DNA of 64,000 nt from Frateuria aurantia DSM 6220 (GCF_000242255.2 NC_017033.1:1736001-1800000), one strand, 5' to 3'; counted from the stretch's first letter, positions 49,483 to 59,162 are shown. The notes: generated from the letters alone by a model not told the origin. Translations and numbers: made by a program.

Positions 49483-50754
49483 TCAATCGCTGCGCGACAG
49501 ATCCAGCCACGCGGGTTGTTCCAGATGCAGCCGGCTCCGGCGGGGCGCGGTCTCGGCAATGATGCGACCGGCCCGGATCACCCACAGCCGGACCGGCCGC
49601 AGCCGGATGGCCTCGATCGGGTCACAGGCCTGCAGTACCACCAGATCGGCGCGGCAGCCCGGGCGCAGTCCGTAGTCCTTCAGGCCAAGTATGGCCGCGG
49701 GATGCTCGGTGACCGCGCGGTAGCAATCCCTCAGCTCCGCTTCGCCGGTGAGCTGGCCGACGTGAGCCCCCATGCTGGCGACTTCCAGCATGTCGTGACT
49801 GCCCAGCCGGTACCAGGGATCCATCACGCAGTCATGACCGAAGCCGACGCGCAGCCCGGCGGCGCGCAGCTCCTTGACCCGGGTCAGGCCGCGTCGGCGC
49901 GGGTAAGTGTCGTAACGCCCTTGCAGGGTGATGTTGATCAGGGGGTTGGCCATCACGTGCAGGCCGGCCTCCTGCATCAGGCCGATCAACTTGCCGGCAT
50001 AGGCATTGTCCATCGAATGCATCGAGGTCAGATGCGAGCCGGTGACCCGGCCCCGCAGGCCGTGGCGAACCGTTTCGGCCGCCAGAGTCTCGACGTGACG
50101 GGAGGTCGGGTCGTCCGTTTCATCGCAATGCATGTCGACGGGCAGGTCATGCTCGGCGGCCAGTCGGCACAGCTCGGCGATTGAATTGGCGCCATCGGAC
50201 GGACTGCGTTCGAAATGCGGGATGCCGCCAATGCCGTCCAGGCCCAGGGTCAGTGCCTGCCGCAACTGTTCACGACCGCCGGCCAGCCGCAGATAGCCAT
50301 CTTGCGGAAAAGCGATCAGCTGGATGTCCAGCCAAGGGCGCATGTCATCACGCAATTTGATCAGGGCGCGTGCCGCCGTCAGTCTCGGGTCGCTGGTGTC
50401 GACATGACTGCGGATGGCCAGATTGCCTTGGGCGATAGCCATTTCGCAAAGCCGTCGTGCACGCCGGTAGATCGATTCCTCGTCAAGCTCCGGCTTCAGT
50501 TCCGACCAGATCGCGATACCTTCAAGCAGGGTGCCGCTCAGGTTGTGGCGAGGTCTTCCGGCGGTCAGCGCGCTGTCCAGATGGAAATGGCCGTCAACGA
50601 ATGGCGGCGAGACCAGCCAGCCCTGCAGATCCAGTCGTTGTCTGGCGGGTGCCTCGATCCGGGGTTCGATGCCGATGATCCGTCCGTCGCTGATCGCGAT
50701 ATCCACGATCGGGCCTTCCGGCAGGCGTGCCTGGTGCAGCAGCAGGTCCAGCAT
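49483..50754 (-). CDS. Cytosine deaminase-like amidohydrolase (CodA family)
   Basis: 423 residues. VSPPFVDGHFHLDSALT gives the metal-binding H-x-H, and DMHCDETDDPTSRHVETLA, VTGSHLTSMHSMDN and VGFGHDCVMDPWYRLGSHDM give the His/Asp ligands typical of CodA-type deaminases. The likely substrate is cytosine or a related cyclic amidine/isocytosine, which sequence cannot resolve. ATG 50754 begins the conserved part (MLDLLLHQARLPEG). It is convergent with fumC and divergent from the ggt gene. Confidence 0.87.
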   Translation of the reverse strand: MLDLLLHQARLPEGPIVDIAISDGRIIGIEPRIEAPARQRLDLQGWLVSPPFVDGHFHLDSALTAGRPRHNLSGTLLEGIAIWSELKPELDEESIYRRARRLCEMAIAQGNLAIRSHVDTSDPRLTAARALIKLRDDMRPWLDIQLIAFPQDGYLRLAGGREQLRQALTLGLDGIGGIPHFERSPSDGANSIAELCRLAAEHDLPVDMHCDETDDPTSRHVETLAAETVRHGLRGRVTGSHLTSMHSMDNAYAGKLIGLMQEAGLHVMANPLINITLQGRYDTYPRRRGLTRVKELRAAGLRVGFGHDCVMDPWYRLGSHDMLEVASMGAHVGQLTGEAELRDCYRAVTEHPAAILGLKDYGLRPGCRADLVVLQACDPIEAIRLRPVRLWVIRAGRIIAETAPRRSRLHLEQPAWLDLSRSD

Positions 50755-50982
50755 GGTGTGACTCGTCGGCGAATGGATCGTCTCTTCTACCACCGCCGGG
50801 CGTGGCCGGCCAGTCGACGTCGCCAGGCGGTTGCCGATATGTCGCCGAGTATAGATTGACGGCATGGGTCCGGCGGCCCGGCCTGCGGCGCCCGGCCGCT
50901 CGGACGGGCGTGGCGGACAGGGCCGTCAAGAGTGCTATGCTCGGGCTGAAACCGAACTTTTGCAAACGGAGACTGACCGCCA

Positions 50983-52755
50983 ATGATGCGTGCGTGGCTT
51001 GCCCTGGGTTCACTGGGACTGATGAGTATGGGATCGCTGGCCTGGGCGGATGCGCCCGCGGCGAAGGATGTGCAGGTATCGGGCCGAGCCCTGGATTCCA
51101 CCGCGCCGCCGACGACGCTCGCGCAGCTGGCGAAGGATGTCCCTGTCCATGCACCTCATGCGATGGTGGTCAGTGACCAGCACTATGCGACCGAGGTCGG
51201 CGTCAGGATTCTGCGTGCCGGTGGCAATGCCATTGATGCGGCGGTGGCGGTGGGCTATGCGCAAGCGGTGGTCAATCCCTGCTGTGGCAATATCGGCGGA
51301 GGTGGCTATCTGGTGGCCCATATGGCAGACGGCCGGAATCTGTTCCTGGATTTTCGCGAGAAGGCGCCGTTGAAAGCGACGCCTACCATGTTCCAGGACG
51401 GCCAAGGTCGGGTCATGCCTGATCGAAGCACGCTGAGCTATCTGGGGACCGGCGTGCCGGGTACCGTGATGGGTCTGAACGAGGCGCTCCAGCGTTACGG
51501 CACCATGAAACTGGCCCAGGTGATCCAGCCGGCGATCGATCTTGCGCGCAACGGCTTTGTGCTGCAGCAGGGCGATGTGAACATCTTCAATCGACGGGTC
51601 AAGGATTTCGCCAAGGAACCCAACGTGGCGGCGATCTTTCTGAATCACGGCCAGCCCTGGCAGGTTGGCGAGACGCTGCGTCAGCCGGAGCTGGCCAGGA
51701 CGCTGGAATCGATCCGTGATGGCGGCAGCAAGGCGTTCTATCATGGGCCGATCGCCCAGGCTGTAGTCAAGGCCAGCCAGGCCAACGGTGGCCTGCTGAG
51801 CCTGCGCGACTTCGCCGATTACACGGTGCAGTGGGACAGCCCGGTGCAGTGCGATTATCACGGCTACCATCTGGTGTCGGCGCCGCCGCCGAGTTCGGGG
51901 GGTGTCACCGTCTGCGAAATTCTGCTGCAGCTGCAGCCCTATCCGCTGGCCAAGTGGGGTTATGCCTCGGCACAGGCCATCCATTACCAGGTCGAGGCCG
52001 AACGTCGTGCTTTTGCCGACCGCAACAGCGTGCTGGGTGATCCGGCTTTCGTTCACAACCCGATCGCCGAACTGCTGTCCCCGGCCCATATCGCCAAACT
52101 GCAGTCGACCATCCAGCCGGTGAAGGCCACACCATCCTCCGAGATCAAGGGTGATCTCGATGGTTCGGAAGGCACCAATACCACGCATTATTCGGTGGTG
52201 GATGCCAAGGGCAACGCGGTGGGCGTCACCTATACGATCAATTTCCTGTTCGGCACTGGCCATATCGCAGGCGATACCGGCTTCTTCCTGAATGACGAGA
52301 TGGACGATTTCACCTCCAAGCCGGGGGTGCCCAATGCTTTCGGCCTGGTCCAGGGCAAGGCCAACCAGGTCGAGCCGGGCAAGCGTCCGCTGAGTTCCAT
52401 GACGCCGACGGTGGTGCTGAAAAACGGCAAGGTTTTCATGGTCACCGGCAGTCCGGGGGGCTCGACCATCATCTCGACGGTGCTGCAGAGCATTCTGAAC
52501 GTTACCCAGTACGGTATGAACGTGCAGCAGGCCGTGAACGCGCCGCGGATGCATCACCAGTGGTACCCCGACCAGGTGAATGTCGAGCCGGGTTTGCTGA
52601 CGCCGCAGGTCCAGCAGCAGCTGGAACAGGCTGGTTACCGTTTCCATACCGTCAATTCCTGGGGGGCCGACGAGGCGATCCTGGTTGATCCTTCGGGCGG
52701 GCTCGATGGCGCGAACGACCGGCGTCGGCCTGCAGGTCTGGCGGCCGGTTACTGA
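50983..52755 (+). CDS. ggt: Gamma-glutamyltransferase
   Basis: 590 residues with a signal peptide (ends LAWA). Family motifs are VVSDQHYATEVGVRILRAGG, AAVAVGYAQAVVNPCCGNIG, GGGYLVAHM and, at the autocleavage site, TTHYSVVDAKGNAVGVTYT with the nucleophilic Thr at about residue 400. Downstream LSSMTPTVVLKNGKVFMVTGSPGGSTII is the small-subunit substrate pocket. The periplasmic enzyme splits glutathione and other gamma-glutamyl compounds. Its last ~100 bases overlap, on the opposite strand, the 3' end of the REC-Hpt gene. Confidence 0.95.
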   Translation: MMRAWLALGSLGLMSMGSLAWADAPAAKDVQVSGRALDSTAPPTTLAQLAKDVPVHAPHAMVVSDQHYATEVGVRILRAGGNAIDAAVAVGYAQAVVNPCCGNIGGGGYLVAHMADGRNLFLDFREKAPLKATPTMFQDGQGRVMPDRSTLSYLGTGVPGTVMGLNEALQRYGTMKLAQVIQPAIDLARNGFVLQQGDVNIFNRRVKDFAKEPNVAAIFLNHGQPWQVGETLRQPELARTLESIRDGGSKAFYHGPIAQAVVKASQANGGLLSLRDFADYTVQWDSPVQCDYHGYHLVSAPPPSSGGVTVCEILLQLQPYPLAKWGYASAQAIHYQVEAERRAFADRNSVLGDPAFVHNPIAELLSPAHIAKLQSTIQPVKATPSSEIKGDLDGSEGTNTTHYSVVDAKGNAVGVTYTINFLFGTGHIAGDTGFFLNDEMDDFTSKPGVPNAFGLVQGKANQVEPGKRPLSSMTPTVVLKNGKVFMVTGSPGGSTIISTVLQSILNVTQYGMNVQQAVNAPRMHHQWYPDQVNVEPGLLTPQVQQQLEQAGYRFHTVNSWGADEAILVDPSGGLDGANDRRRPAGLAAGY

Positions 52756-53491
52756 TCCCGTCGCTGGTGACCGGACCCGGTATGCCTGTCAGGGCCTGCC
52801 GGGTCTGCCGGATCTGGTGCTGCAATGCCTGCAGCGCGGAATCGGAGAGACGCTTTCCGCGTCGCAATCTGGTTTCCATTGCCGCGGCCTGCTGGCCCAG
52901 GGACGGCGCGCCGCACAGGGCGCAGCTGGCATGCAGACGGTGCAGCCATTCCAGCAACTGAGTCGGTCGACAAGCCAGTTCAGGCATTCGCCTTTCCCAT
53001 TCGCCGAGCTCGTCGGCAAGCAGGCTGCGCAGACGCGCTGTCTGGGCGGCAGGTCGATGTGGCGGGAGGGCGTCCTCGGCGTATAGCCATGGTGGCAGCA
53101 GAGCGGTCAGGAGTTCCTGCAATGCCTGTGTATCGATCGGTTTGTCGAGGATATGCCGGACAGCCATTTGCTGCAGCTGGAGGCCTTGGCCGGGGCTGAT
53201 GCCGGCGGAGAGCACGATGATCGGCGGGACCTCCTGCCGAATGCGCTCTTGTCGCAATTGCTGGATCAAGGCGGGTGCCGGCATGTCGGGCAGATGGTAA
53301 TCCAGCAGAATGACGGCAGCTCCGCCCTCGGCGAACAGGCGCAGCAGATGTCGACCGGTACGGGCGGCGCGGGGACGCAAGCCCATCTGCAGCAGGATAT
53401 GTACCAGATGCAGGCGGCTGCAGGCATCGTCTTCGGCGATCAGAATTCGTCGGCCCCGGACATCGTGGCGCGGTGGCTGAGTGCAAATCAT
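52652..53491 (-). CDS. Orphan response-regulator protein with C-terminal Hpt-like domain
   Basis: 279 residues. The receiver domain occupies about 13-135, with acidic pocket E20-D21-D22, phospho-acceptor D64 (ILLDYHLPDMP) and K117 (ILDKPID). Residues 150-225 look like a histidine phosphotransfer domain, with the candidate phospho-His184 in EWLHRLHASCALCGAP (cf. H-x-L-K-G). The Pro/Arg-rich tail (240-279) is encoded antisense to ggt. No histidine kinase is nearby. ATG 53491 is preceded by AAGGAGGG at a long 10-base spacing. REC-Hpt proteins relay phosphate in multistep phosphorelays; partners are unknown. Confidence 0.8.
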   Translation of the reverse strand: MICTQPPRHDVRGRRILIAEDDACSRLHLVHILLQMGLRPRAARTGRHLLRLFAEGGAAVILLDYHLPDMPAPALIQQLRQERIRQEVPPIIVLSAGISPGQGLQLQQMAVRHILDKPIDTQALQELLTALLPPWLYAEDALPPHRPAAQTARLRSLLADELGEWERRMPELACRPTQLLEWLHRLHASCALCGAPSLGQQAAAMETRLRRGKRLSDSALQALQHQIRQTRQALTGIPGPVTSDGISNRPPDLQADAGRSRHRARPKDQPGSPRRPPRN

Positions 53492-53540
53492 CCGGCCTGA
53501 CCCTCCTTGAGTCCGGCAAGTTTTGGCACAATGCGTGGTT

Positions 53541-55562
53541 ATGTCGTTGTCTTCAAGTCCCCGGCTGTGGTGCATGCTTTTGCTGCTGTGGTGTTCGCCC
53601 GGCTGGGCGGATACCGTGGTCTCCTTGCGTCATGCTCATTGGCCCGGTGTCGAGGTGCAGGGGCTGCAGGCCCGTCTTGGCCGGGACGACGCCGGGCAGC
53701 CGGGCCTGGTGATGCGGATTGCCCAGCTGAGCATCGACCGGCTGGGCTGGCGTGGCGTCGGTGTCCAGATGAATGGTCGCCTGACCAGCGAGCCGGGCGG
53801 GCGCTGGCGTTTCGTGGGCGGCGTGGCCTGTCACGGTGCCCCGGGTGGTGCCTGGGATCATGCACAACTGGTGTTGGTGGTTGATACCCTCGCTAACAGC
53901 CTGTTTGCCAATCTGCTGCAGGATCAATCCCGATTCTCCGCGGCCTTGCCCTTGGATCAGCCCAGTCACTGGCAGATAAGCATGGATCAGCTGCCGGCGG
54001 CCTGGTTGCATCCTGGGGGAGGCGGCGGGCGGGAGAGCCTGTTCGGCAAGGGGGTGCTGAGCGGTGAGCTGGCACTGGATCTGAACGATGACGGCTTGCA
54101 CGAATCAGGGATATTTCACGGTCGGGACATCAGTCTGAATCTGCCCGGCATCGGCTTCAGCGGCGTCGGACTCGACGGCACCGCGCAATTGAATGCCCAG
54201 CTCGATGCTGGCGGTCATCTGCAGCAAGCCCGGTTGCAGGCGGTGGTGCAGCGCGGTCACTGGAACCTTCAGGGCTGGCAGGCACAGTTGTCGGATGGTT
54301 CGGCGGTTCATCTTGGTCTGGATGCGGATGCGGTCGAACATGGAGGTGTGGCGCTGGGGTTGCGCTGGATCGATCCGCAGGCGCTGCGATTCGACGGCCG
54401 CCTCCAGTTTGACGCCAGGGGCAGGGTGCGCGAATTGAGCCTGGTCCATCTGAATGTTGATCTGGCAAGTGCCTGGGCGCATTACGGCGGCAGTCTGGAT
54501 GGCACAGCCTGGGCAGGGCCGCTGCAGGCATCCGGCCAGATCGATGGCGCTCTGGACTGGCGGGCCAGTGGCTGGCGTGCGCTGGCACTGCATTTCCGGG
54601 ATGTCGCCATTCAGGGGGAAGGTCTGCCCTTGAGTGTGCAGGGGCTGCAGGGGACGCTGGACTGGCGTCTGCATGGCCTCGGCCCGATGACGCGACTGGA
54701 TTGGAAGCAAGTGGCCCTGGGCGGAGCGGTGCAGGCGGCAGGACAGTTGCAGTCGCAAAGTCGCGATGGCCAGTGGCGGCTGCTGACCCCTTTGAGTTTG
54801 TCGCTGTGGGGTGGTCAGCTGCGTTTCAATGCACTGGCGTTGAGCCCGCAGTCCGGCAGTCTGCAGGGCTCGGCGGTGGCCAGCGTGCAGGGTCTGCATC
54901 TGGATCAGCCGGCGCGGGCGTGGGGCTTGCCCGGCCTGCCGGTGATCTGGAGTCAGAGCGGGGTGGCGATGCATGGCAATCTGCGGCAATGGAGCTTCGA
55001 TACGCCCTTGCAGGCCGAGCTCTGGGGTGGTCCGCTGCTGGCGGACAGGATTCGACTCAGCCGGCCGGATTTCACGCAGCCGATGCAGCTGGCCGGTGAC
55101 CTGCAATTTCAGCAGATTGATCTGCAGGCGCTCGGCAGTTCTGCCGATCTTGGTCCGCTCACCGGTCGCGTGCAGGGACGGGTGGATGGCCTGCGCCTTC
55201 AGCAGGGAGGGGGTGTGCAGGCCTTCCATTTGAATCTGCGCAGCGATGGCGGCGGGCGCCTCAGTCAGCGCGCGGTGATGGCGTTGTCCGCACTCAGCGG
55301 CAGCGGGGCATCCAGTGGCCTGCAGGGCATGATGTTGCACGTGTTCCGTTCGCCGCCCTATGTGAGACTGGGCATCGATGCCCGGCTGGCGGACGGCGTG
55401 CTGTATCTGGACGGCATGGACCATGACGATCACGGCTATACCCTGGTCGAGGGTCGCGGTCTGCCGTTTGTGCGACTGACGGGGCATGACACCCGGTTGC
55501 CCTGGGTGACGGCCTTGCGCCGGCTGCGCGCCGCCGGTGGCGGTCGTCAGTCGACGCGCTGA
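53541..55562 (+). CDS. AsmA/YdbH-like large periplasmic protein
   Basis: 673 residues with a signal peptide (MSLSSSPRLWCMLLLLWCSPGWA). The rest is repetitive beta-rich sequence with alternating hydrophobic residues and many Gln/Gly (for example LSLVHLNVDLASAWAHYGGS, VQGRVDGLRLQQGGG) and ends in a domain like the YdbH/DctA-YdbH C-terminus (GRLSQRAVMALSALSGSGAS, YLDGMDHDDHGYTLVEGRGLP). AsmA-like proteins of this type are proposed to bridge the periplasm for phospholipid transport. The family call is moderate. It is divergent from the REC-Hpt gene with 49 bases in between. Confidence 0.65.
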   Translation: MSLSSSPRLWCMLLLLWCSPGWADTVVSLRHAHWPGVEVQGLQARLGRDDAGQPGLVMRIAQLSIDRLGWRGVGVQMNGRLTSEPGGRWRFVGGVACHGAPGGAWDHAQLVLVVDTLANSLFANLLQDQSRFSAALPLDQPSHWQISMDQLPAAWLHPGGGGGRESLFGKGVLSGELALDLNDDGLHESGIFHGRDISLNLPGIGFSGVGLDGTAQLNAQLDAGGHLQQARLQAVVQRGHWNLQGWQAQLSDGSAVHLGLDADAVEHGGVALGLRWIDPQALRFDGRLQFDARGRVRELSLVHLNVDLASAWAHYGGSLDGTAWAGPLQASGQIDGALDWRASGWRALALHFRDVAIQGEGLPLSVQGLQGTLDWRLHGLGPMTRLDWKQVALGGAVQAAGQLQSQSRDGQWRLLTPLSLSLWGGQLRFNALALSPQSGSLQGSAVASVQGLHLDQPARAWGLPGLPVIWSQSGVAMHGNLRQWSFDTPLQAELWGGPLLADRIRLSRPDFTQPMQLAGDLQFQQIDLQALGSSADLGPLTGRVQGRVDGLRLQQGGGVQAFHLNLRSDGGGRLSQRAVMALSALSGSGASSGLQGMMLHVFRSPPYVRLGIDARLADGVLYLDGMDHDDHGYTLVEGRGLPFVRLTGHDTRLPWVTALRRLRAAGGGRQSTR

Positions 55563-55709
55563 GCACAGGGCTCGCCGATGCGCTGCGGGTGGCGGCATGG
55601 CCTGTTATCATTGCCGGTTTGGTCCGGTCGTCTTCACGGAGGCGGCGGATATCCACCCCTAGCCGAGGACAGCTGATCCGCTCATGCGCGGACGGGCTGA
55701 ACTGATGCC

Positions 55710-57023
55710 ATGAATGAGTTTGAAACCACCATTGTCGACCTGGGCCATGATGGCCGCGGGGTGGCCCGCCAGGGCGACAAAGTCGTCTTCGTGGCCGGCG
55801 CGCTGCCGGGCGAACAGGTACGCTTGCGAATGCGCAAACGGCATCGCCACTATGACGAGGCCGAGCTGCTGGAGGTACTGACGGCCTCCCCGGATCGAGT
55901 GGAGCCGCGCTGCCAGCATTATCAGCAATGCAGCGGTTGCAGCCTGCAGCATCTGGCGCCTGCGGCCCAGATCGAGGCCAAGCAGCGGGTGCTGGCCGAC
56001 AATTTCCAACGGATAGGCAAGGTCAGTCCGGAAAGCTGGCTGCCGCCGCTGACCGACAGCCCCTGGGGCTATCGTCGTCGCGGCCGCCTGTCGGTACGCC
56101 ATGTCGCCAAGAAAGGACGGGTGCTGGTCGGCTTCCGCGAGGAAGGCAATCCCCGCTTCGTGGCCGACATCCAGCGCTGCGAAGTGATGCATCCGGCGCT
56201 GGGGCCGCATATCGGTGCCCTGGCCGACATGATTTCCGGACTCCAGGCCGGCGCGGACATCGCCCAGGTCGAGTTTGCTGCCGGCGATGGCCGCATGGCC
56301 CTGGTGTTCCGTCATCTCAAGCCGTTGTCGGATGCCGATCAGGCGGCGATGGTCCGGTTCGGGCAGGCGCATGAGCTGGCGATCTATCTGCAGCCCGGTG
56401 GCAATGACAGCGTGCATCCGCTGTGGCCGCAGGACATGCAGTTGTCTTTTTCGATCGGCGGTGGCCGGCCTGGTGACGACGTCAGCCTGGCGTTCCGGCC
56501 GCTGGACTTCGTCCAGGTCAACGCCGGCATGAATCACAAGATGATGGCGCAGGCGCTGGATCTGCTGGATCCGCAGCCGACCGACAAGGTGCTGGACCTG
56601 TTCTGCGGGCTGGGCAACTTCAGTCTGCCGATTGCCCGTCGCGCCGCCAGGGTGGTCGGCGTCGAGGGTGAGCATGGTCTGGTCGAGCGGGCGGCGCAAA
56701 ACGCTGCGCGCAACGGCCTGGACAATGCCGGCTTCCATGTCGCGAACCTGTTCGAAGACCAGCGCAATACGGCCTGGGCGCGCGAGGACTGGGACAGCAT
56801 CCTGCTCGATCCGCCGCGGGCCGGGGCGGACAAGGTGCTGGCCTATCTGCCGCGCAAGAAGACCCGGCGACTGGTCTATGTGTCCTGCCACCCGGGTTCG
56901 CTGGCGCGGGATGCCGGACTGCTGGTGCATGAGCACGGCTTTCGGCTGGTCAAGGCCGGTGTGATGGACATGTTCCCTCACACCGCGCATGTTGAATCCA
57001 TTGCCTTGTTCGAGCGCGCTTGA
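55710..57023 (+). CDS. rlmD: 23S rRNA (uracil-1939-C5)-methyltransferase RlmD
   Basis: 437 residues. An N-terminal TRAM domain (TTIVDLGHDGRGVARQGDKVVFVAGALPGE, in part) is followed by a Fe-S cluster Cys set (RCQHYQQCSGCSLQH and a later C in IQRCEV), then a SAM methyltransferase domain with DLFCGLGNFSLPIA, SILLDPPRAGADKV and the catalytic Cys in VYVSCHPGSLARDA. It methylates U1939 of 23S rRNA. A TATCAT -10-like box is at 55606. It is followed by the CYTH gene after 54 bases. Confidence 0.95.
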   Translation: MNEFETTIVDLGHDGRGVARQGDKVVFVAGALPGEQVRLRMRKRHRHYDEAELLEVLTASPDRVEPRCQHYQQCSGCSLQHLAPAAQIEAKQRVLADNFQRIGKVSPESWLPPLTDSPWGYRRRGRLSVRHVAKKGRVLVGFREEGNPRFVADIQRCEVMHPALGPHIGALADMISGLQAGADIAQVEFAAGDGRMALVFRHLKPLSDADQAAMVRFGQAHELAIYLQPGGNDSVHPLWPQDMQLSFSIGGGRPGDDVSLAFRPLDFVQVNAGMNHKMMAQALDLLDPQPTDKVLDLFCGLGNFSLPIARRAARVVGVEGEHGLVERAAQNAARNGLDNAGFHVANLFEDQRNTAWAREDWDSILLDPPRAGADKVLAYLPRKKTRRLVYVSCHPGSLARDAGLLVHEHGFRLVKAGVMDMFPHTAHVESIALFERA

Positions 57024-57077
57024 AGCGGAAACGTCCGTCGCGCGAGCATCGGTTTCTGATCTGGAGGATAGCCGGCC

Positions 57078-57608
57078 ATGGCCGTAGAAATTGAACGCAA
57101 ATTCCTGGTGCGCAGCGATGTGTGGCGCGACCGGATCCAGCACAGCGAAGTCATGGCCCAAGGCTATCTTGTCGGCATGCAGGCGCTGGTGCAGGGGCTG
57201 GCCAAGTCTTCGGTGCGGGTCCGCCTGAGCGGAGAACAGGCCTGGCTGAACATCAAGTCCGCGACCCGTGGTGTCTCGCGTGCCGAATATGAATATCCGG
57301 TGCCGGCGGCCGATGCCCGTGAAATGCTGGACACCTTGTGTGACGGCGTGGTCGAAAAGGTGCGTCATCATGTGTTGCATGAGGGCGCACTGTTCGAAGT
57401 CGATGAGTTCACCGGCCGCAATCAGGGGCTGATCGTGGCCGAAATCGAGCTGAGCTCCGAGGATGCGGCTTTTCCGCGCCCCGAGTGGCTGGGAACCGAG
57501 GTCAGTGAACTGGAGCGCTATTACAACGTCTGCCTGATCGATCATCCTTATGCGATCTGGTCGGCGGCCGAGCGTGCAGCTGAGGATGCCGGGGCACAGG
57601 CATGTTGA
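57078..57608 (+). CDS. CYTH-domain inorganic triphosphatase/adenylate-cyclase-like protein
   Basis: 176 residues with the E-x-E-x-K signature in AVEIERKFLVRS at the N-terminus, RVRLSGEQAWLNIKSATRG and the metal-binding acidic runs FEVDEFTG and VAEIELSSED. Such CYTH proteins (NE1496-like) hydrolyse tripolyphosphate or related triphosphates. The stop overlaps the nagZ start by 7 bases. Confidence 0.9.
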   Translation: MAVEIERKFLVRSDVWRDRIQHSEVMAQGYLVGMQALVQGLAKSSVRVRLSGEQAWLNIKSATRGVSRAEYEYPVPAADAREMLDTLCDGVVEKVRHHVLHEGALFEVDEFTGRNQGLIVAEIELSSEDAAFPRPEWLGTEVSELERYYNVCLIDHPYAIWSAAERAAEDAGAQAC

Positions 57609-58609
57609 TGATCGGTCTGGCCGGCACCGGGCTGGCCGCCGTCGAGCGATCATGGCTGACCGCGCATGGCGTCAGCGGCGTGATCCTGTTCGCCCGCAAC
57701 TACACCAGTCGTGAGCAGTTGCAGGCGCTGGTGGAGTCGATCCGCGAGATTGCCGGCGAAGATTTTCTGATCGCGGTGGATCATGAGGGCGGTCCGGTCC
57801 AGCGTTTCCGCGAGGGCTTTACCGCGCTGCCGGCCCTGGCCAGTCTGGGGGCCGCATGGGATCGCGCACCGGGCGAGGCCGTGCAGCTGGCCGAGGAGCA
57901 TGCCTGGCTGATGGCCAGCGAACTGCGTGCCTGCGGCATCGACTTCAGTTTTGCGCCGGTGGCTGATCTGGCGCGCGGCAATGCTGCCATCGGTCGACGT
58001 GCCTTTCATGCCGATCCGGAAGTGACGGCCGAGCTGGTCCAGGCCTACATGCGCGGCCTGCATCTGGGCGGTACCGCTGCCGTGCTCAAACATTTTCCCG
58101 GCCATGGCTCGGTGCAGGCCGATACGCATGTGGCGATGGCGGTGGATCCGCGGCCGCTGGAGCTGATCCGGCGGGATGACCTGCGCCCCTTCGCCGAGGC
58201 GATCATGATGCGGGCCGAGGCTGTGATGATGGCCCATGTGGTCTATCCTGACGTCGATGGCCGGCCGGCCGGCTATTCAAGACGCTGGATCGGCGAGGTG
58301 CTGCGCGGCGAGCTGGGCTTCAAGGGCATCGTCTTCAGCGATGACATCAGCATGGCGGCGGCCGGCGAGGCAGGTGATGTCGCTGCGCGTGTCGGTGCCC
58401 ATCTGGATGCGGGCTGCGATCTGGTGCTGGCCTGCTTTCCCGAAGTGGTGCCCGACGCGATCGCGGCTGTCGCCGACCGCGTATGTTTGTCAGCCGAGCG
58501 CCTGGCACCCTTGCGCGGAGCCGTGGCATCGACCTGGGCCGGTCTGCTGGACAACCCCCAGCGGCAACGTTTTATTGCGCGGGTGACTGCGCTCGAATCC
58601 CTATCCTGA
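57602..58609 (+). CDS. nagZ: Beta-N-acetylhexosaminidase NagZ
   Basis: 335 residues of glycoside hydrolase family 3. Motifs are VSGVILFARNYTSREQL, VDHEGGPVQRFREGFT, KHFPGHGSVQADTHVA with the catalytic acid/base His, and the nucleophile Asp in GIVFSDDISMAAAG. It removes GlcNAc from muropeptides in cell-wall recycling, in the cytoplasm. It overlaps the CYTH gene and precedes hpt by 7 bases; the nagZ-hpt-MTI phosphorylase neighbourhood is known from Pseudomonas. Confidence 0.95.
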   Translation: MLMIGLAGTGLAAVERSWLTAHGVSGVILFARNYTSREQLQALVESIREIAGEDFLIAVDHEGGPVQRFREGFTALPALASLGAAWDRAPGEAVQLAEEHAWLMASELRACGIDFSFAPVADLARGNAAIGRRAFHADPEVTAELVQAYMRGLHLGGTAAVLKHFPGHGSVQADTHVAMAVDPRPLELIRRDDLRPFAEAIMMRAEAVMMAHVVYPDVDGRPAGYSRRWIGEVLRGELGFKGIVFSDDISMAAAGEAGDVAARVGAHLDAGCDLVLACFPEVVPDAIAAVADRVCLSAERLAPLRGAVASTWAGLLDNPQRQRFIARVTALESLS

Positions 58610-58616
58610 GGTACTC

Positions 58617-59162
58617 ATGACCTATCCTGCCACTCTGGCCGAAGCCCTGATCCAATCCGATGTGCTGTTCGATCGTGATCAACTCAATCAGGCGATCTGC
58701 CGCATCGCGGCCGACATCGATGCCGCTCTCGAGGGCGAGCGTGCCCTGTATCTGACCGTGATGCACGGTGCCTTGATTTTTGCCGGCGAACTGGCGCTGG
58801 AAATCAAGACCGATATCGAGTTCGACTACGTACATGCCACCCGTTACCGCGGGGCCACCACCGGCAGCGAACTGCACTGGCTGCGTGAACCGCAATGCGA
58901 CATGAAGGGGCGTACCGTGCTGCTGGTCGACGATATTCTCGACGAGGGCCATACCCTGAAGGCGATCCGCGAAAACTGCCTGGCCCGTGGTGCCAGCCGC
59001 GTGCTGATCGTGACCCTGTGCACCAAGATCCATGACCGGCGCACTCCGGGCATCCAGGCCGATTTCAACGGCGTGGATCTGCCGGATCGTTATGTCTACG
59101 GTTTCGGCATGGACTACAAGGAGCAGGGCCGCAACCTGCCCGCGATCTACGCCTTCAAGTAA
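58617..59162 (+). CDS. hpt: Hypoxanthine-guanine phosphoribosyltransferase
   Basis: 181 residues with the PRPP-binding motif VLLVDDILDEGHTL, the MHGALIFAGELALE loop, and DYVHATRYRG. The C-terminal DLPDRYVYGFGMDYKEQGRNLP is typical of HPRTs. It salvages hypoxanthine and guanine. It lies 7 bases after nagZ and 38 bases before the thioinosine phosphorylase gene, which yields hypoxanthine, giving a coherent salvage unit. Confidence 0.92.
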   Translation: MTYPATLAEALIQSDVLFDRDQLNQAICRIAADIDAALEGERALYLTVMHGALIFAGELALEIKTDIEFDYVHATRYRGATTGSELHWLREPQCDMKGRTVLLVDDILDEGHTLKAIRENCLARGASRVLIVTLCTKIHDRRTPGIQADFNGVDLPDRYVYGFGMDYKEQGRNLPAIYAFK

